NCBI RefSeq assembly: GCF_014638845.1
Contig: NZ_BMFP01000001.1
Location: forward strand, 581,337 to 645,336
From: Pontibacter amylolyticus
GTDB taxonomy: Bacteria > Bacteroidota > Bacteroidia > Cytophagales > Hymenobacteraceae
DNA length: 64,000 nt
Direction of reading: 5' to 3'
The notes under the pieces are model-generated. The model saw nothing but the letters and a program-made list of their open reading frames with translations, ran no database searches and was not told the DNA's origin. Positions within the stretch are counted from its first letter, which is position 1. Every line of letters starts with the position of its first letter. Position numbers and translations under genes: made by a program. Positions 9,016-17,594 of the stretch are shown here, piece by piece.

Positions 9016-11301
9016 TTACTTCACTAAGGTTACGGAGCCTTTGTAGGTGCCGGTTTCGGTTTTTATCAGGTAAAAGTATACCCCTGCCGGAAAGTTCTCT
9101 CCGGACCAGGCAAAGTCTTTTGTTGCGGCCTCGTATACCTGCTTTCCCCACCTGTTGTATAGCTGCACATCAAATGCTCCTCTCCCGTTGTATTCTACCC
9201 GAAAGGAATCGTTCTTCCCGTCATTGTTCGGGGTAAAAATATTGGGGATGAACAGGTGGGGCTTCACAACGATCTCCTTTTCAGCAATGGCCGGACAACC
9301 ATTCTTGTTTGTTGCATGAAGCTTGACATTGTACGTGCCTGCATAGGCGTACTGATGGATAGGCTTGGCCGTATTGGAAGTAGCACCATCGCCCAGATCC
9401 CAGTTCCAGGAAACAAGATCGGTACCCACTGCTTCCAGGTATAGCGGCTCCTGATAAGACAAAGTGTCATTTGCAGCAGCTATCGACAGGTCTGTCAACC
9501 CGGTATAGTTGATCGTGATTTCATCCCTGACACGACACACCCCATTTGTAACCTCCACCCAGTACAAACCGGGTTTGGTCACTGTTATGTCAGGAGTCGT
9601 CTGGCCAGTAGACCATAAAACACTATAGTCCTGATTCGCTCCTCCCGCTGATAGCAGCACGGGTGTGTTTTCACAAAGCGTACGATCCGGTCCCAGTTCT
9701 AAACCTGGCTTTGTCGTGATCGTTACCCTGATCTCGTCCCGGGCCGTGCAAAAGCCGTTGCTCACTTCCACCCAATAGCTGCCAGCGGAAGTGGGCGCTA
9801 TCTTTTGAGTTGTTTCGCCTGTAGACCACAGGTATGTGAAATCGTTTCCAGCGCCTGCATCCAACGTTACATCGGTGCCTCCACACACGTTTATGTCTGG
9901 CCCCAGGTCAACTGCAGGTTTAGCGTGAATGGTTACCTGCACCTGGTGGGTTCTCACCTGGTCTCCTAAAGTCACTTGCAGCGATACGGTATAGGTGCCG
10001 GGCGAACTGAAGGTATGGGTGGCGGCTAAGTCTGCAGAGGTATTCGCATTTCCTGAAGCCGGGTCACCGAAGTTCCAAAGCAGGGCCTCCCTGCTGCCAA
10101 TGCCGGTAGCACGAAAGACAGTAGCCTCACCAAAGCAATGATTGGTATAACTGATGGCTGCGGGATCAGCCAGGAATGACGTAACAAACATGGGGAGCCT
10201 TTGATCGACAGGCGATACGAGCGGGAAGCCTTTCTCATCGAAGCTAGCCTGATTCCGTAAGCCGTTTGGATTGCTGATAACACCCAGATAAGTAGCTCCC
10301 CAGCCTTGTCCACCTCCTTTGGCCGCATAAATTCTTCCGTCCGGGGCCAGTTGCAAATCATGAATGAGGTTGGTGAACCCCCATCCTCCTACCTGGTATT
10401 TGGAGGCTTCCACCTCAGCCCATGTGTTCTTGTTCAAATCATACTGGTAGATGGTTTGATTGGCGTTGGCAACATAGAGCAAAGTTGAATTTGGTGAAAA
10501 CTCTAACCCGGATACCCAGGCGTTCGGATTACGTTGCAGTACATATGGGTTAGACAGCTTCCCTGTACGTGTATTGAAATCAGAAATTTCCGCGCCTGCA
10601 TCGGCGGGCACCACAATCCGGCTTCCGTCAGGGGCAGCCTTCATCTGGCCTGGGTACTCCCGCTGTATGGAAGGTAATTCGCTGATGACCGGACTTGTCT
10701 GCACACCGGATGCTGTTACCAGGTAAGCCAGGTATTTGCCACTGTCATATTCATGCGCGATCACCCAATAATCGTTTCCGTTGGCGTGCTGTACGGCTGT
10801 TAAACTTCCCGTTACAGGGTTGTGGAGCGGCACATGCTTCTGGATCACATCGCCCAATCCACTTCGGCGCGACATGTCCACTACGGCATAGAACAACCCC
10901 TGTTCCACTGGCCCATGGCCGGGGTTCGTCGTGAAAATATAAAACAGTGTTTCGGAGCCTGGCCTGGGTACAATCAGGGACGATTGTAAAGAGGTCTGCA
11001 CTTCCCCTTTCGTTAAGCCTGAGCCATTTGGCATTCGCTGATGGTTTCTGTTCCAGACACGATGCCCGTCGGTGTAAAAAAGCAGCTGTCCTGTGTTATC
11101 GCTAATGGTAGCCGTTCCTCTATAAATTTCATCTGTCTTCCCGTAGTCTGTAGGAACAGGTGGATTTTGTGTGAAATCAACACCGGAGAGATAGGGGAAA
11201 TACCAGTGACTGGCCCTGTTGCGTTGCGCCTTAGCGTCTGTTGTAATAAGTAAAAGCAGGAGAAGGCTAATAAACCCGCCAGAAAGTAGATGTCGACCCA
11301 T
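9016..11301 (-). CDS. PKD-domain protein with T9SS C-terminal sorting domain
   Basis: 761-residue secreted protein. An N-terminal signal peptide (hydrophobic core of leucines, ending AKAQ) is followed by a beta-propeller-like region with WAEV and APDGRIYAA repeats, then PKD-type beta-sandwich domains (LWNFGDPASGN and WNWDLGDGATSN motifs), interspersed with two CxG-type repeats reading LWSTGETTQ and LWSTGQTTP. It ends in the CHU_C/gliding-motility-type domain (IFTPNNDGKND, YNRWGKQVY, PAGVYFYLI), the signal for type IX secretion and surface attachment. The ligand is unknown; adhesion is plausible. Confidence 0.88.
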   Translation of the reverse strand: MGRHLLSGGFISLLLLLLITTDAKAQRNRASHWYFPYLSGVDFTQNPPVPTDYGKTDEIYRGTATISDNTGQLLFYTDGHRVWNRNHQRMPNGSGLTKGEVQTSLQSSLIVPRPGSETLFYIFTTNPGHGPVEQGLFYAVVDMSRRSGLGDVIQKHVPLHNPVTGSLTAVQHANGNDYWVIAHEYDSGKYLAYLVTASGVQTSPVISELPSIQREYPGQMKAAPDGSRIVVPADAGAEISDFNTRTGKLSNPYVLQRNPNAWVSGLEFSPNSTLLYVANANQTIYQYDLNKNTWAEVEASKYQVGGWGFTNLIHDLQLAPDGRIYAAKGGGQGWGATYLGVISNPNGLRNQASFDEKGFPLVSPVDQRLPMFVTSFLADPAAISYTNHCFGEATVFRATGIGSREALLWNFGDPASGNANTSADLAATHTFSSPGTYTVSLQVTLGDQVRTHQVQVTIHAKPAVDLGPDINVCGGTDVTLDAGAGNDFTYLWSTGETTQKIAPTSAGSYWVEVSNGFCTARDEIRVTITTKPGLELGPDRTLCENTPVLLSAGGANQDYSVLWSTGQTTPDITVTKPGLYWVEVTNGVCRVRDEITINYTGLTDLSIAAANDTLSYQEPLYLEAVGTDLVSWNWDLGDGATSNTAKPIHQYAYAGTYNVKLHATNKNGCPAIAEKEIVVKPHLFIPNIFTPNNDGKNDSFRVEYNGRGAFDVQLYNRWGKQVYEAATKDFAWSGENFPAGVYFYLIKTETGTYKGSVTLVK

Positions 11302-11518
11302 ATTCTAAGAATACCAGCATAAAGATATAGCAATTTACTAAACTTATAATGGCAGAGCAGGTATAGGTCACCTCCCGGAGCAAGTTCGAGCAGAAAGATA
11401 GTCCGCTGTATGTAATGGTCCCCAAAGTCTCAAACAGCAGCCACGCAAACCAGCCAGGCAGAAAATTTAAAGCAAAGGCGAAATACTTCCGAGCTTATTA
11501 ATTTGTTTATTTGCTCCT

Positions 11519-12568
11519 ATGTCTACAGGTCATTTTATTCTTATTCTGCTCAGTGGCCTAGGTGTTTTTCATGGGCTGGTGTTGGCGGCTTTTCTTTGGT
11601 TCTACCCCAAAGGGCTCACCACCTCCAATAAAATACTGAGCGTCCTGTTGCTCATTCTCTCTTTCCGTATCGGCAAGTCCTTGTTTCTGGAATTTGTGGA
11701 GGACGTATACCTGCAGCTCATCTTTGCAGGCCTCGCCTCCCTCCTGCTCATCGGGCCGCTCTTTTATGGCTATACCCGGTCTGTGCTCGAGAAATCGATC
11801 CGGTTCACTTACCGCTCCCTCCTGCACGGCATCCCCTTCCTGGTTGGGCTTGCCTTCAGCTTTTTTATCAACAAGGAGCATGCGAAGACCATCCCTATAC
11901 CTGTGTTTGTGCTCCTTTTCTGTGTGTATTACGGCCATTACCTGGTATACTTATACCTGAGTTACCGGCAGATACAGAAGTACCGGGCCGCTGCCGGAGG
12001 CGCTGATGCCGTTGTGCAATGGCTGCGCACGCTCACCTATGCGCTGGCGGCGCTCTGGGTGGTCTATGTGCTGAACCTGCTCGACGACGACGTGCCTTAC
12101 ATCCTGGGGCCGATTCTGTATTCTTTTATCGCGTACGGGGTGACGTTTATGGCTATCAAAAAGGGATACATCGATGCACTTGATGCAGCCAAGTATAAGA
12201 CAACGCCACTGTCTGAGGCGGAGGTAAACCAGATCTTTGAGGAGGTGAAGCGGCTACTGGAAGACAAGGCGCTGTACAAGAACCCGGACCTGACGTTGAG
12301 CACCTTCAGCAAAGCGCTGAAAGTAAGTCCGCAGAAAATATCGATGGCGATCAACAGCAGGTCCGGCACCAATTTCAACGGCTTTGTGAATCAGTACCGC
12401 ATTAAGCAGGCGCAGGCACTGCTGGAACACAGCCAATCCGGTGAAAGCACGATCGCAGCCATCGCCTTTGAGGTGGGGTTCAACAGCCTCACCAGCTTCA
12501 ATACCGCCTTTAAAAAACAGCTGCAGGAAACGCCTTCTGCTTACCGCAAGCGGGTTACGCAAACCTAG
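11519..12568 (+). CDS. AraC-family regulator with N-terminal membrane domain
   Basis: 349 residues. About seven hydrophobic helices fill residues 5-220, followed by an AraC/XylS double helix-turn-helix at about 250-345 (LTLSTFSKALKVSP, IAAIAFEVGFNSLTSFNTAFKK, then TPSAYRK). Such membrane-bound AraC proteins are common in Bacteroidota and are thought to sense signals in the membrane or periplasm. No partner gene is obvious; the next gene, an esterase, is 315 bp downstream behind a repeat doublet. Confidence 0.88.
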   Translation: MSTGHFILILLSGLGVFHGLVLAAFLWFYPKGLTTSNKILSVLLLILSFRIGKSLFLEFVEDVYLQLIFAGLASLLLIGPLFYGYTRSVLEKSIRFTYRSLLHGIPFLVGLAFSFFINKEHAKTIPIPVFVLLFCVYYGHYLVYLYLSYRQIQKYRAAAGGADAVVQWLRTLTYALAALWVVYVLNLLDDDVPYILGPILYSFIAYGVTFMAIKKGYIDALDAAKYKTTPLSEAEVNQIFEEVKRLLEDKALYKNPDLTLSTFSKALKVSPQKISMAINSRSGTNFNGFVNQYRIKQAQALLEHSQSGESTIAAIAFEVGFNSLTSFNTAFKKQLQETPSAYRKRVTQT

Positions 12569-12624
12569 GGCGGCATCCGCTGGCTCCTCAAGCAGGTTTG
12601 ACCATTACTTTATAGAAAAAACTA

Positions 12625-12733
12625 TCCCCTTGAGGGGATTATAGGGGTGTATAAGGCTGAGGCTTTGCTTCGTAGTTACTTCCTTGCATGAATTCCGGCT
12701 TAATGACACCCCTCTGCGCTCCCCTCAAGGGGA
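12625..12733. repeat. Inverted doublet of the CCCCTTGAGGGG element (no gene inside)
   Basis: Left copy 12625-12650 reads TCCCCTTGAGGGGATTAT then AGGGGTGT. Right copy 12706-12733 is the reverse: ACACCCCT, six bases, then TCCCCTCAAGGGGA. The outer ends match those of the DUF559 unit, but only 55 bp of non-coding spacer lies between them, like a non-autonomous derivative. Confidence 0.8.
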
Positions 12734-12831
12734 GAATTCCCTAAAGAAGAATTCCCCTACTCCCTGTCGGCCTTCCTCCCAAACACTGCCAAAATCGCGA
12801 TTTGCTATAGGTAAATGATCATTCTGGAAGA

Positions 12832-12866
12832 TTCTGACACACGCTGCTGCTTCTTTTGTGTCAGAA
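12832..12866. promoter_or_regulatory. Inverted repeat in front of esterase gene
   Basis: TTCTGACAC and GTGTCAGAA are perfect reverse complements 17 bases apart, ending 17 bases before the ATG at 12884. It may be an operator or a 5' UTR hairpin that affects translation; nothing in the sequence decides which. Confidence 0.4.
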
Positions 12867-12883
12867 CTAAACCCTAAACGATC

Positions 12884-13762
12884 ATGTTAAAATTTCTTTT
12901 TACTGCGGCGCTACTGCTTGCCACTATCACGGTTTCAGCTCAACTGAAACCTTTCGAATTTGAAGGTACCAAGCGTAAGTACCTGCTCTACCTGCCTGCC
13001 TCCTATGCGGCCAACCCGGCGCAAGCCTTTCCGGTGGTGTTCCATTTTCATGGCGGGGGCATGACCGTGGCCGAGCAAATGCTGTACACCCGAATGAATG
13101 ACGCCGCCGATAAGCACAACTTTATTGTGGTGTACCCCTCCGGTATAAAGCAGGACTGGAATGTGGGCTTTGATATGTCGCACCAACACGGCACCAACGA
13201 TGTGGGCTTCGTGAAGGCTTTGCTCGACAGCCTGAAACAAAGCTACCGGATAGATGACAAAGCGATTTTTGCGACCGGCTTGTCGCGGGGTGGTTTCTTC
13301 TGTCACCGCCTTGCGGCTGAAATGCCAAACGATTTTGCTGCCATCGCTTCTATTGGTGGTCCGCTGCCGGACTCGGTTAAATTTTATCACCGGACGGATA
13401 AACGGATCAGTGTGCTGCAGGTGCATGGCACTGCAGACGAGGTGGTGAAATACGACGGAAAAGCCAATGGCTATGCCTCGGCCCCGGCAACCTATACCTA
13501 TTGGCTCACCCACAACGGACTGGCTGGTCAGAAAGAAAGCAAAAAGGTGCTGAATGTGAATAAGAAGGACAGTACCTCCGTCATGGTTCAGGAAGTAAGC
13601 GACAAAGGCATTACGGTCTCGCTCGTGACGGTCGAAAACGGGGGCCATACCTGGCCGGGCAGTGCACCCTTTAACATCGGCTACCCCCTGGGCAACACGA
13701 CCGCCGACATCGACATCAATGAAATGATGTGGAGCTTCTTCAACAAAAACAGGAAGCGGTGA
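12884..13762 (+). CDS. Secreted esterase, PHB depolymerase/feruloyl esterase family
   Basis: Alpha/beta hydrolase of the LpqC/PHB-depolymerase type, 292 residues. A signal peptide covers residues 1-19 (ending VSAQ). The oxyanion region is FHFHGGG near residue 55, the nucleophile is Ser134 in GLSRGG, the acid lies in VHGTADEVV and the histidine in ENGGHTWPG. It probably hydrolyses esters in the periplasm or outside; the substrate is unknown. Terminator at 13829. Confidence 0.85.
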   Translation: MLKFLFTAALLLATITVSAQLKPFEFEGTKRKYLLYLPASYAANPAQAFPVVFHFHGGGMTVAEQMLYTRMNDAADKHNFIVVYPSGIKQDWNVGFDMSHQHGTNDVGFVKALLDSLKQSYRIDDKAIFATGLSRGGFFCHRLAAEMPNDFAAIASIGGPLPDSVKFYHRTDKRISVLQVHGTADEVVKYDGKANGYASAPATYTYWLTHNGLAGQKESKKVLNVNKKDSTSVMVQEVSDKGITVSLVTVENGGHTWPGSAPFNIGYPLGNTTADIDINEMMWSFFNKNRKR

Positions 13763-13828
13763 GAGGTGTGAAGGTATAGTATAGCTGCTACAGCAAAATT
13801 TAGAGAGCTGCTATACCTCTTAAACGCA

Positions 13829-13862
13829 GCAGTCCCGGACGTTTGTTGCCGGGACTGCTTTG
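13829..13862 (+). terminator. Rho-independent terminator after esterase
   Basis: GCAGTCCCGG pairs perfectly with CCGGGACTGC across ten bases, then a T-rich run. Confidence 0.85.
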
Positions 13863-13876
13863 TTTTTACTGAGAGA

Positions 13877-13953
13877 TGATCGCTGAGGGCAGGTATAATA
13901 TCCCGAACGGGGGGCTATGGTGAATGGGTTGAAGCCAAGGAGAAATAATTTAA
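13877..13953 (-). pseudogene. Degraded fragment of the hrpB 5' end
   Basis: About 75 bp that align with the intact hrpB start and leader (8926-9000) with roughly 80 percent identity and small gaps; shared stretches include GGCAGGTATAAT and TCCCGAACGGGG. It encodes no product. It has the same orientation as hrpB and sits directly against the 3' end of the AT-rich operon, so it marks the left boundary of that insertion. Confidence 0.75.
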
Positions 13954-13955
13954 AA

Positions 13956-14852
13956 TCAATTATTCTCTATAAAAGATCCTTTAATAGGTTCTCCTGTACC
14001 CTCAGAGTAATCTGAATTGTAATGTTTACTTGAAACATAACTAATAGCAATTTGAGGAAATTCAAGGAACAACTTATAAATAGCAATTGCTGATAATTTA
14101 GGTCCCAAAGAGCTAATGATTATGTTGAATTTTTTCAGCTTTTTAACTTCTTTCCTCAGTACTTCTAACCCATGATCTTCTGAATAGGCATCGATATTGA
14201 ATTCACTGAAACTAGTGACACCCATGCATTTTTCAATATGCATTTTTTTGTCATTCCTATTCAAATTATCAAATTGATCTCCAATTTGAATTCCAAGGAC
14301 AGTTAAACTTGGCTCATAGAAATTTATAAGTTGTCTTGTTCTATCTGCATCAAAACCTGTTAGTATAATCAAAGCAGTTGGTTTTCCTAATTCAGTTATA
14401 CCAGAATGCTTAAAAAGTAAGCGCGGCTTACAAGGCTCTTTACTCAACCATTTATTAGAATACTTTTGGGGCTTGTAATAAACATAATCTATTTGGGCTG
14501 CTTTACTCTGTCTTAAAAAAAACAATAAGCTCCAAATAGTTTCTCTAGGCATTGTAGTAATATTCAGAAGCACTTTTGTACCAATATCACTTTGCCCTTG
14601 AACGAAGCCCTCAATTCCCTTCCAGCTTTTCAGAGGAGTTTCATAATCAATTTTAATCTTATTAAACTCAATATGATGCGTTAGACAGTATTCATCGATT
14701 TCTCCACTTTTGAACGGTGGGGTATCTTGGTTTTTTTCAAAATCAAGAGCATAGATCCTCAAAATCCGATTATTCCTTAAATCGTTAAGAATACCTTCGC
14801 TAGAGCGATCTTCCCAACCTAAAACGGTAACAAGTGAATCGTAATTATTCAT
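13956..14852 (-). CDS. Unknown protein, last gene of island operon
   Basis: 298 residues from the ATG at 14852; a TTG one codon earlier is also open. I do not recognise the family. Visible patterns are VLGWEDRSSEG at the N-terminus, LLNITTMPRETIWSL at about 95-110, IILTGFDADRTRQLI near 165 and IIISSLGPKLSAIAIY near 245, followed by YSEGTGE. The alternation of beta strands and helices suggests two Rossmann-like halves. Its start overlaps the ATPase gene by 8 bases, so translation is probably coupled. As the least conserved-looking partner it may be the effector or the specificity factor; that is a guess. Confidence 0.8.
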   Translation of the reverse strand: MNNYDSLVTVLGWEDRSSEGILNDLRNNRILRIYALDFEKNQDTPPFKSGEIDEYCLTHHIEFNKIKIDYETPLKSWKGIEGFVQGQSDIGTKVLLNITTMPRETIWSLLFFLRQSKAAQIDYVYYKPQKYSNKWLSKEPCKPRLLFKHSGITELGKPTALIILTGFDADRTRQLINFYEPSLTVLGIQIGDQFDNLNRNDKKMHIEKCMGVTSFSEFNIDAYSEDHGLEVLRKEVKKLKKFNIIISSLGPKLSAIAIYKLFLEFPQIAISYVSSKHYNSDYSEGTGEPIKGSFIENN

Positions 14853-16578
14853 CAAAAAGACCTGTTTGAACTGGTTGTTTTAATTCATTATCAGCATCAA
14901 CAAAGGGGAAAGACTTATTGTTTTCCGCTGCGGCTAAGATATCAACAGCCTTTAGAGACACACGTGCATGTTGCCCATGAGGATCCAAACCTCTTGCAGG
15001 CAATAGCATACGATTAGGGACAAAATAAGTCTCTTGCTTACCATCATCTTTTGAATTTCCTGAGCGTGTATAAAGCATTTGTGACTTAATAGCTATGTCT
15101 AGAAGAGGTTGAATCCTTTCCATTATACTATCTTTCTTTTGTGAGATAGAAAACATAATAGCTCTAGGCTCAGAATTATGCTTTAGTAATCTTTCTCTGA
15201 ACAGAACCATTAAGTTGTCAAACAAACAGAAAACCTTTTTACTATCTTCCTCTGTACACCCTTCTACAATTTTATGCAGCGACTTTAAAATTTCCCATTT
15301 AGCTTCACTACGATTTATGATAATTACATTTTGGACTGTATAAGGTATACTCTTTATTTCACGATTATTAGATTCAGATAAGACAGTGTCATACATCCAA
15401 AAACAGGGGTCTAGTAAATTTCTAACAACACCTGTAGAAATATCAATTATTGTATCAATACCAGAATACGGAGGTCTATTTGCCTTGCTAGATCTGTTGC
15501 GAAAATACTCAGCTCTAGCATACTTATATATATGATCTCTTATTTGCTTTTTAGTCCCTCCTTTAAATTTGTCTTCAGCTTCTAATCTTACTTTTTCCTT
15601 ACACTCTTCTAAATCTTTTTGGAAGTCTGGATTAATAGGAAAAAAATTATCTACTTTTATTTTCCTTCCCAAGGTATCTAATCTCTTTTGAATTATCCTT
15701 CTAGCCATCTTCGCAAAATCTGAATCTTTATTAAATAAAGCTTTCCCCATATCAATAGAAGTGAAGTCGTGACCTTCTAGTATTGAACCTCCGTTAGAAG
15801 TGACATAAGAATGATTCTTTCTTGTTGTAGCAACCTTAAAGCTAAAATCAGAGTGGTCTCTATATGCTATCCATGAGTTTAAAGTCTCAACTTGAGATTT
15901 ATTTAGATCATGAGCGTCATCAATCATAAGCATGAAATGAGACTTTCCTAAGATAGGTACACTTTTAAGGCTATTTATGAATGGCAGAGCCAATGATGAA
16001 AAAGAAAAGGCATTTTCATAAAAAGAATTAGACTCTGGACTATTAATTTTTCTCTGCGTATCAATTACCTCTTTTTTTATAAAATAAGTAATGGATGTTA
16101 AAAAGGAAGAAGCCTTGTGTAGCGTTATGCCAAGCACATATTCAAATTCTTCTTTAAGTTTTTTATTGTAGGGCTTAAAAGCCTCTTCTATTTCTTCAAT
16201 CGCAGAAAGCGTTTCTGCTATCTGAGATACTATAGATAATACTAAATAATGTTCTGATACTATAGATGCACGAAATGAATCTTCTATAAGTAGATGCTCT
16301 TTCTTATGAAAAAGAGGTGTATTGCAGGGAATATGTATTCCAATTTTATCAAATGACAATGAAGATGCCTCTCTTGCTGCTAATTTGCTCTGTATTATAA
16401 ATGAGTTATAAAGTAGCGCCATTGTTTTACCAGTACCACGTTCTCCAACTAAAAAAACATTGCGAGTGGACTGGATAAATCTGGAGTAATTAAAATCTTC
16501 TATGTAAAAATCTAAAATCTCCTCATCTGACAAGTTATTAGAGCCTTCGTATTCAAATGGGTTTTTATTTTTTTTCAT
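14845..16578 (-). CDS. ORC/Cdc6-like AAA+ ATPase
   Basis: 577-residue P-loop ATPase. Walker A is GERGTGKT at residues 45-52 and the Walker B-like strand is FMLMIDDAHDL at about 215-224, with a sensor-1-like VATTRKNHS after it. From memory this matches the ORC-CDC6-like ATPases found in predicted prokaryotic conflict systems; a profile search would settle it. The middle holds long polar helices and a basic region (KKQIRDHIYKYARAEYFRNR). It probably acts as a nucleotide-driven switch that senses or signals to the HD and 299-class partners. Its ATG overlaps the HD gene's stop (ATGA). Codons are strongly AT-rich. Confidence 0.8.
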   Translation of the reverse strand: MKKNKNPFEYEGSNNLSDEEILDFYIEDFNYSRFIQSTRNVFLVGERGTGKTMALLYNSFIIQSKLAAREASSLSFDKIGIHIPCNTPLFHKKEHLLIEDSFRASIVSEHYLVLSIVSQIAETLSAIEEIEEAFKPYNKKLKEEFEYVLGITLHKASSFLTSITYFIKKEVIDTQRKINSPESNSFYENAFSFSSLALPFINSLKSVPILGKSHFMLMIDDAHDLNKSQVETLNSWIAYRDHSDFSFKVATTRKNHSYVTSNGGSILEGHDFTSIDMGKALFNKDSDFAKMARRIIQKRLDTLGRKIKVDNFFPINPDFQKDLEECKEKVRLEAEDKFKGGTKKQIRDHIYKYARAEYFRNRSSKANRPPYSGIDTIIDISTGVVRNLLDPCFWMYDTVLSESNNREIKSIPYTVQNVIIINRSEAKWEILKSLHKIVEGCTEEDSKKVFCLFDNLMVLFRERLLKHNSEPRAIMFSISQKKDSIMERIQPLLDIAIKSQMLYTRSGNSKDDGKQETYFVPNRMLLPARGLDPHGQHARVSLKAVDILAAAENNKSFPFVDADNELKQPVQTGLFDE

Positions 16579-17582
16579 GATCCAATAGATTTTAAAGCAT
16601 CTAAAATATTTTCCACTCTGTACGATTCGTCTAGTTCAAAAATATTTCTACATTCATCACCCGGTACTACAATGTCAGTTAGTGTTATCTCATTCAAATC
16701 TAAATTTTGCAGTTGACCATTTACATGAATGTTCAGCTTTACGGACGTCTTCTTGAAAGGCGATAGTAATCCACTATAATGCTTTGTATATTTTCTCTCT
16801 TGGTCGAGTTTAAGAATTCTATGATATGTAAAATGAATTAATTCGATAAATTCCTTCTCTGCTTTAGCAGAGAATTTTTTACCCTTTTTCTCAATGTCGA
16901 TATGATATGTTATAGCAATCCTCTCGTTTGGCCTATCTATATGAATATGAGTACTATCAGCATATTTATGAAAAATTTTACTTTTAGGATCATACTTATT
17001 ATTTACTTGCATAAATGTGGAGGTCCTTTGTGGTCCTTCAGACAATTCATCAGCAAATCTTAATATACAAGCAATATCTCTTAGCCGAACAGTATGTCCA
17101 TCTATATGATCTGTCGGATCAATATCTTTTAATGTATCTGTAGATCCAGTATTAGAAAGGCCACTATGAGCTTGCGCAGCTCGCAAAACAACAGTGCGTT
17201 CATGATTATACTTTGCAATCCTGTTACGAACATGATTGTATACTGTAACAGTATTTTTGTACAAATTATGTTTTTTCCTTCCATGAATGTTACCTACATC
17301 ATGGAATAGTATTACAAGGCCTAAACAATATAAATCGATACCGTTAAGTTTACTGATGTCTTCACCTAGCAGCAGCTCAGCATTTTTTAGAACATCTTTA
17401 ATATGTGTTGCATCATGTTCGGTTAAAGAGGGTTCAACAGCTCTTATTTGAGGAAAAATTTCATCAACTAATTGATTTCTCGCAGTTTCGTATTGAACAT
17501 AGTATCTGTGCCCCTGCTCTTGACCAAATTGAGCTATCAAAGCTTCCTCCATTCTTATTTCAATGGGCTGTTTGTTCCACAT
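16575..17582 (-). CDS. HD-domain metal-dependent hydrolase of the island operon
   Basis: 335 residues. A complete HD signature is visible: His56/His60 (TEHDATH), His94-Asp95 (LFHDVGNIHGRKKH), His139 (AQAHSG) and Asp178 (LRFADEL). HD proteins cleave phosphoesters, often nucleotides or cyclic nucleotides; I recall an HD subtype grouped with ORC/Cdc6-like ATPases in conflict systems. The C-terminal third is a smaller beta-rich domain ending in an acidic helix. Twelve bases separate it from the methyltransferase gene and four bases overlap the ATPase gene. The likely role is nucleic acid or nucleotide degradation when the system is triggered (inference). Confidence 0.82.
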   Translation of the reverse strand: MWNKQPIEIRMEEALIAQFGQEQGHRYYVQYETARNQLVDEIFPQIRAVEPSLTEHDATHIKDVLKNAELLLGEDISKLNGIDLYCLGLVILFHDVGNIHGRKKHNLYKNTVTVYNHVRNRIAKYNHERTVVLRAAQAHSGLSNTGSTDTLKDIDPTDHIDGHTVRLRDIACILRFADELSEGPQRTSTFMQVNNKYDPKSKIFHKYADSTHIHIDRPNERIAITYHIDIEKKGKKFSAKAEKEFIELIHFTYHRILKLDQERKYTKHYSGLLSPFKKTSVKLNIHVNGQLQNLDLNEITLTDIVVPGDECRNIFELDESYRVENILDALKSIGS

Positions 17583-17594
17583 TATAATCTTAGG

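Larger units (their letters stand above)
12569..12883. other. Intergenic region carrying a repeat doublet
   Basis: 315 bp without a gene. Holds two inverted 26/28-bp elements (12625-12650 and 12706-12733) and, nearer the esterase, a 9-bp inverted repeat at 12832-12866. Confidence 0.7.

Noticed and set aside
12625-12733. CRISPR array
   Set aside because: Only two units, in inverted orientation and with an element-like hairpin; no regular spacers or cas genes.
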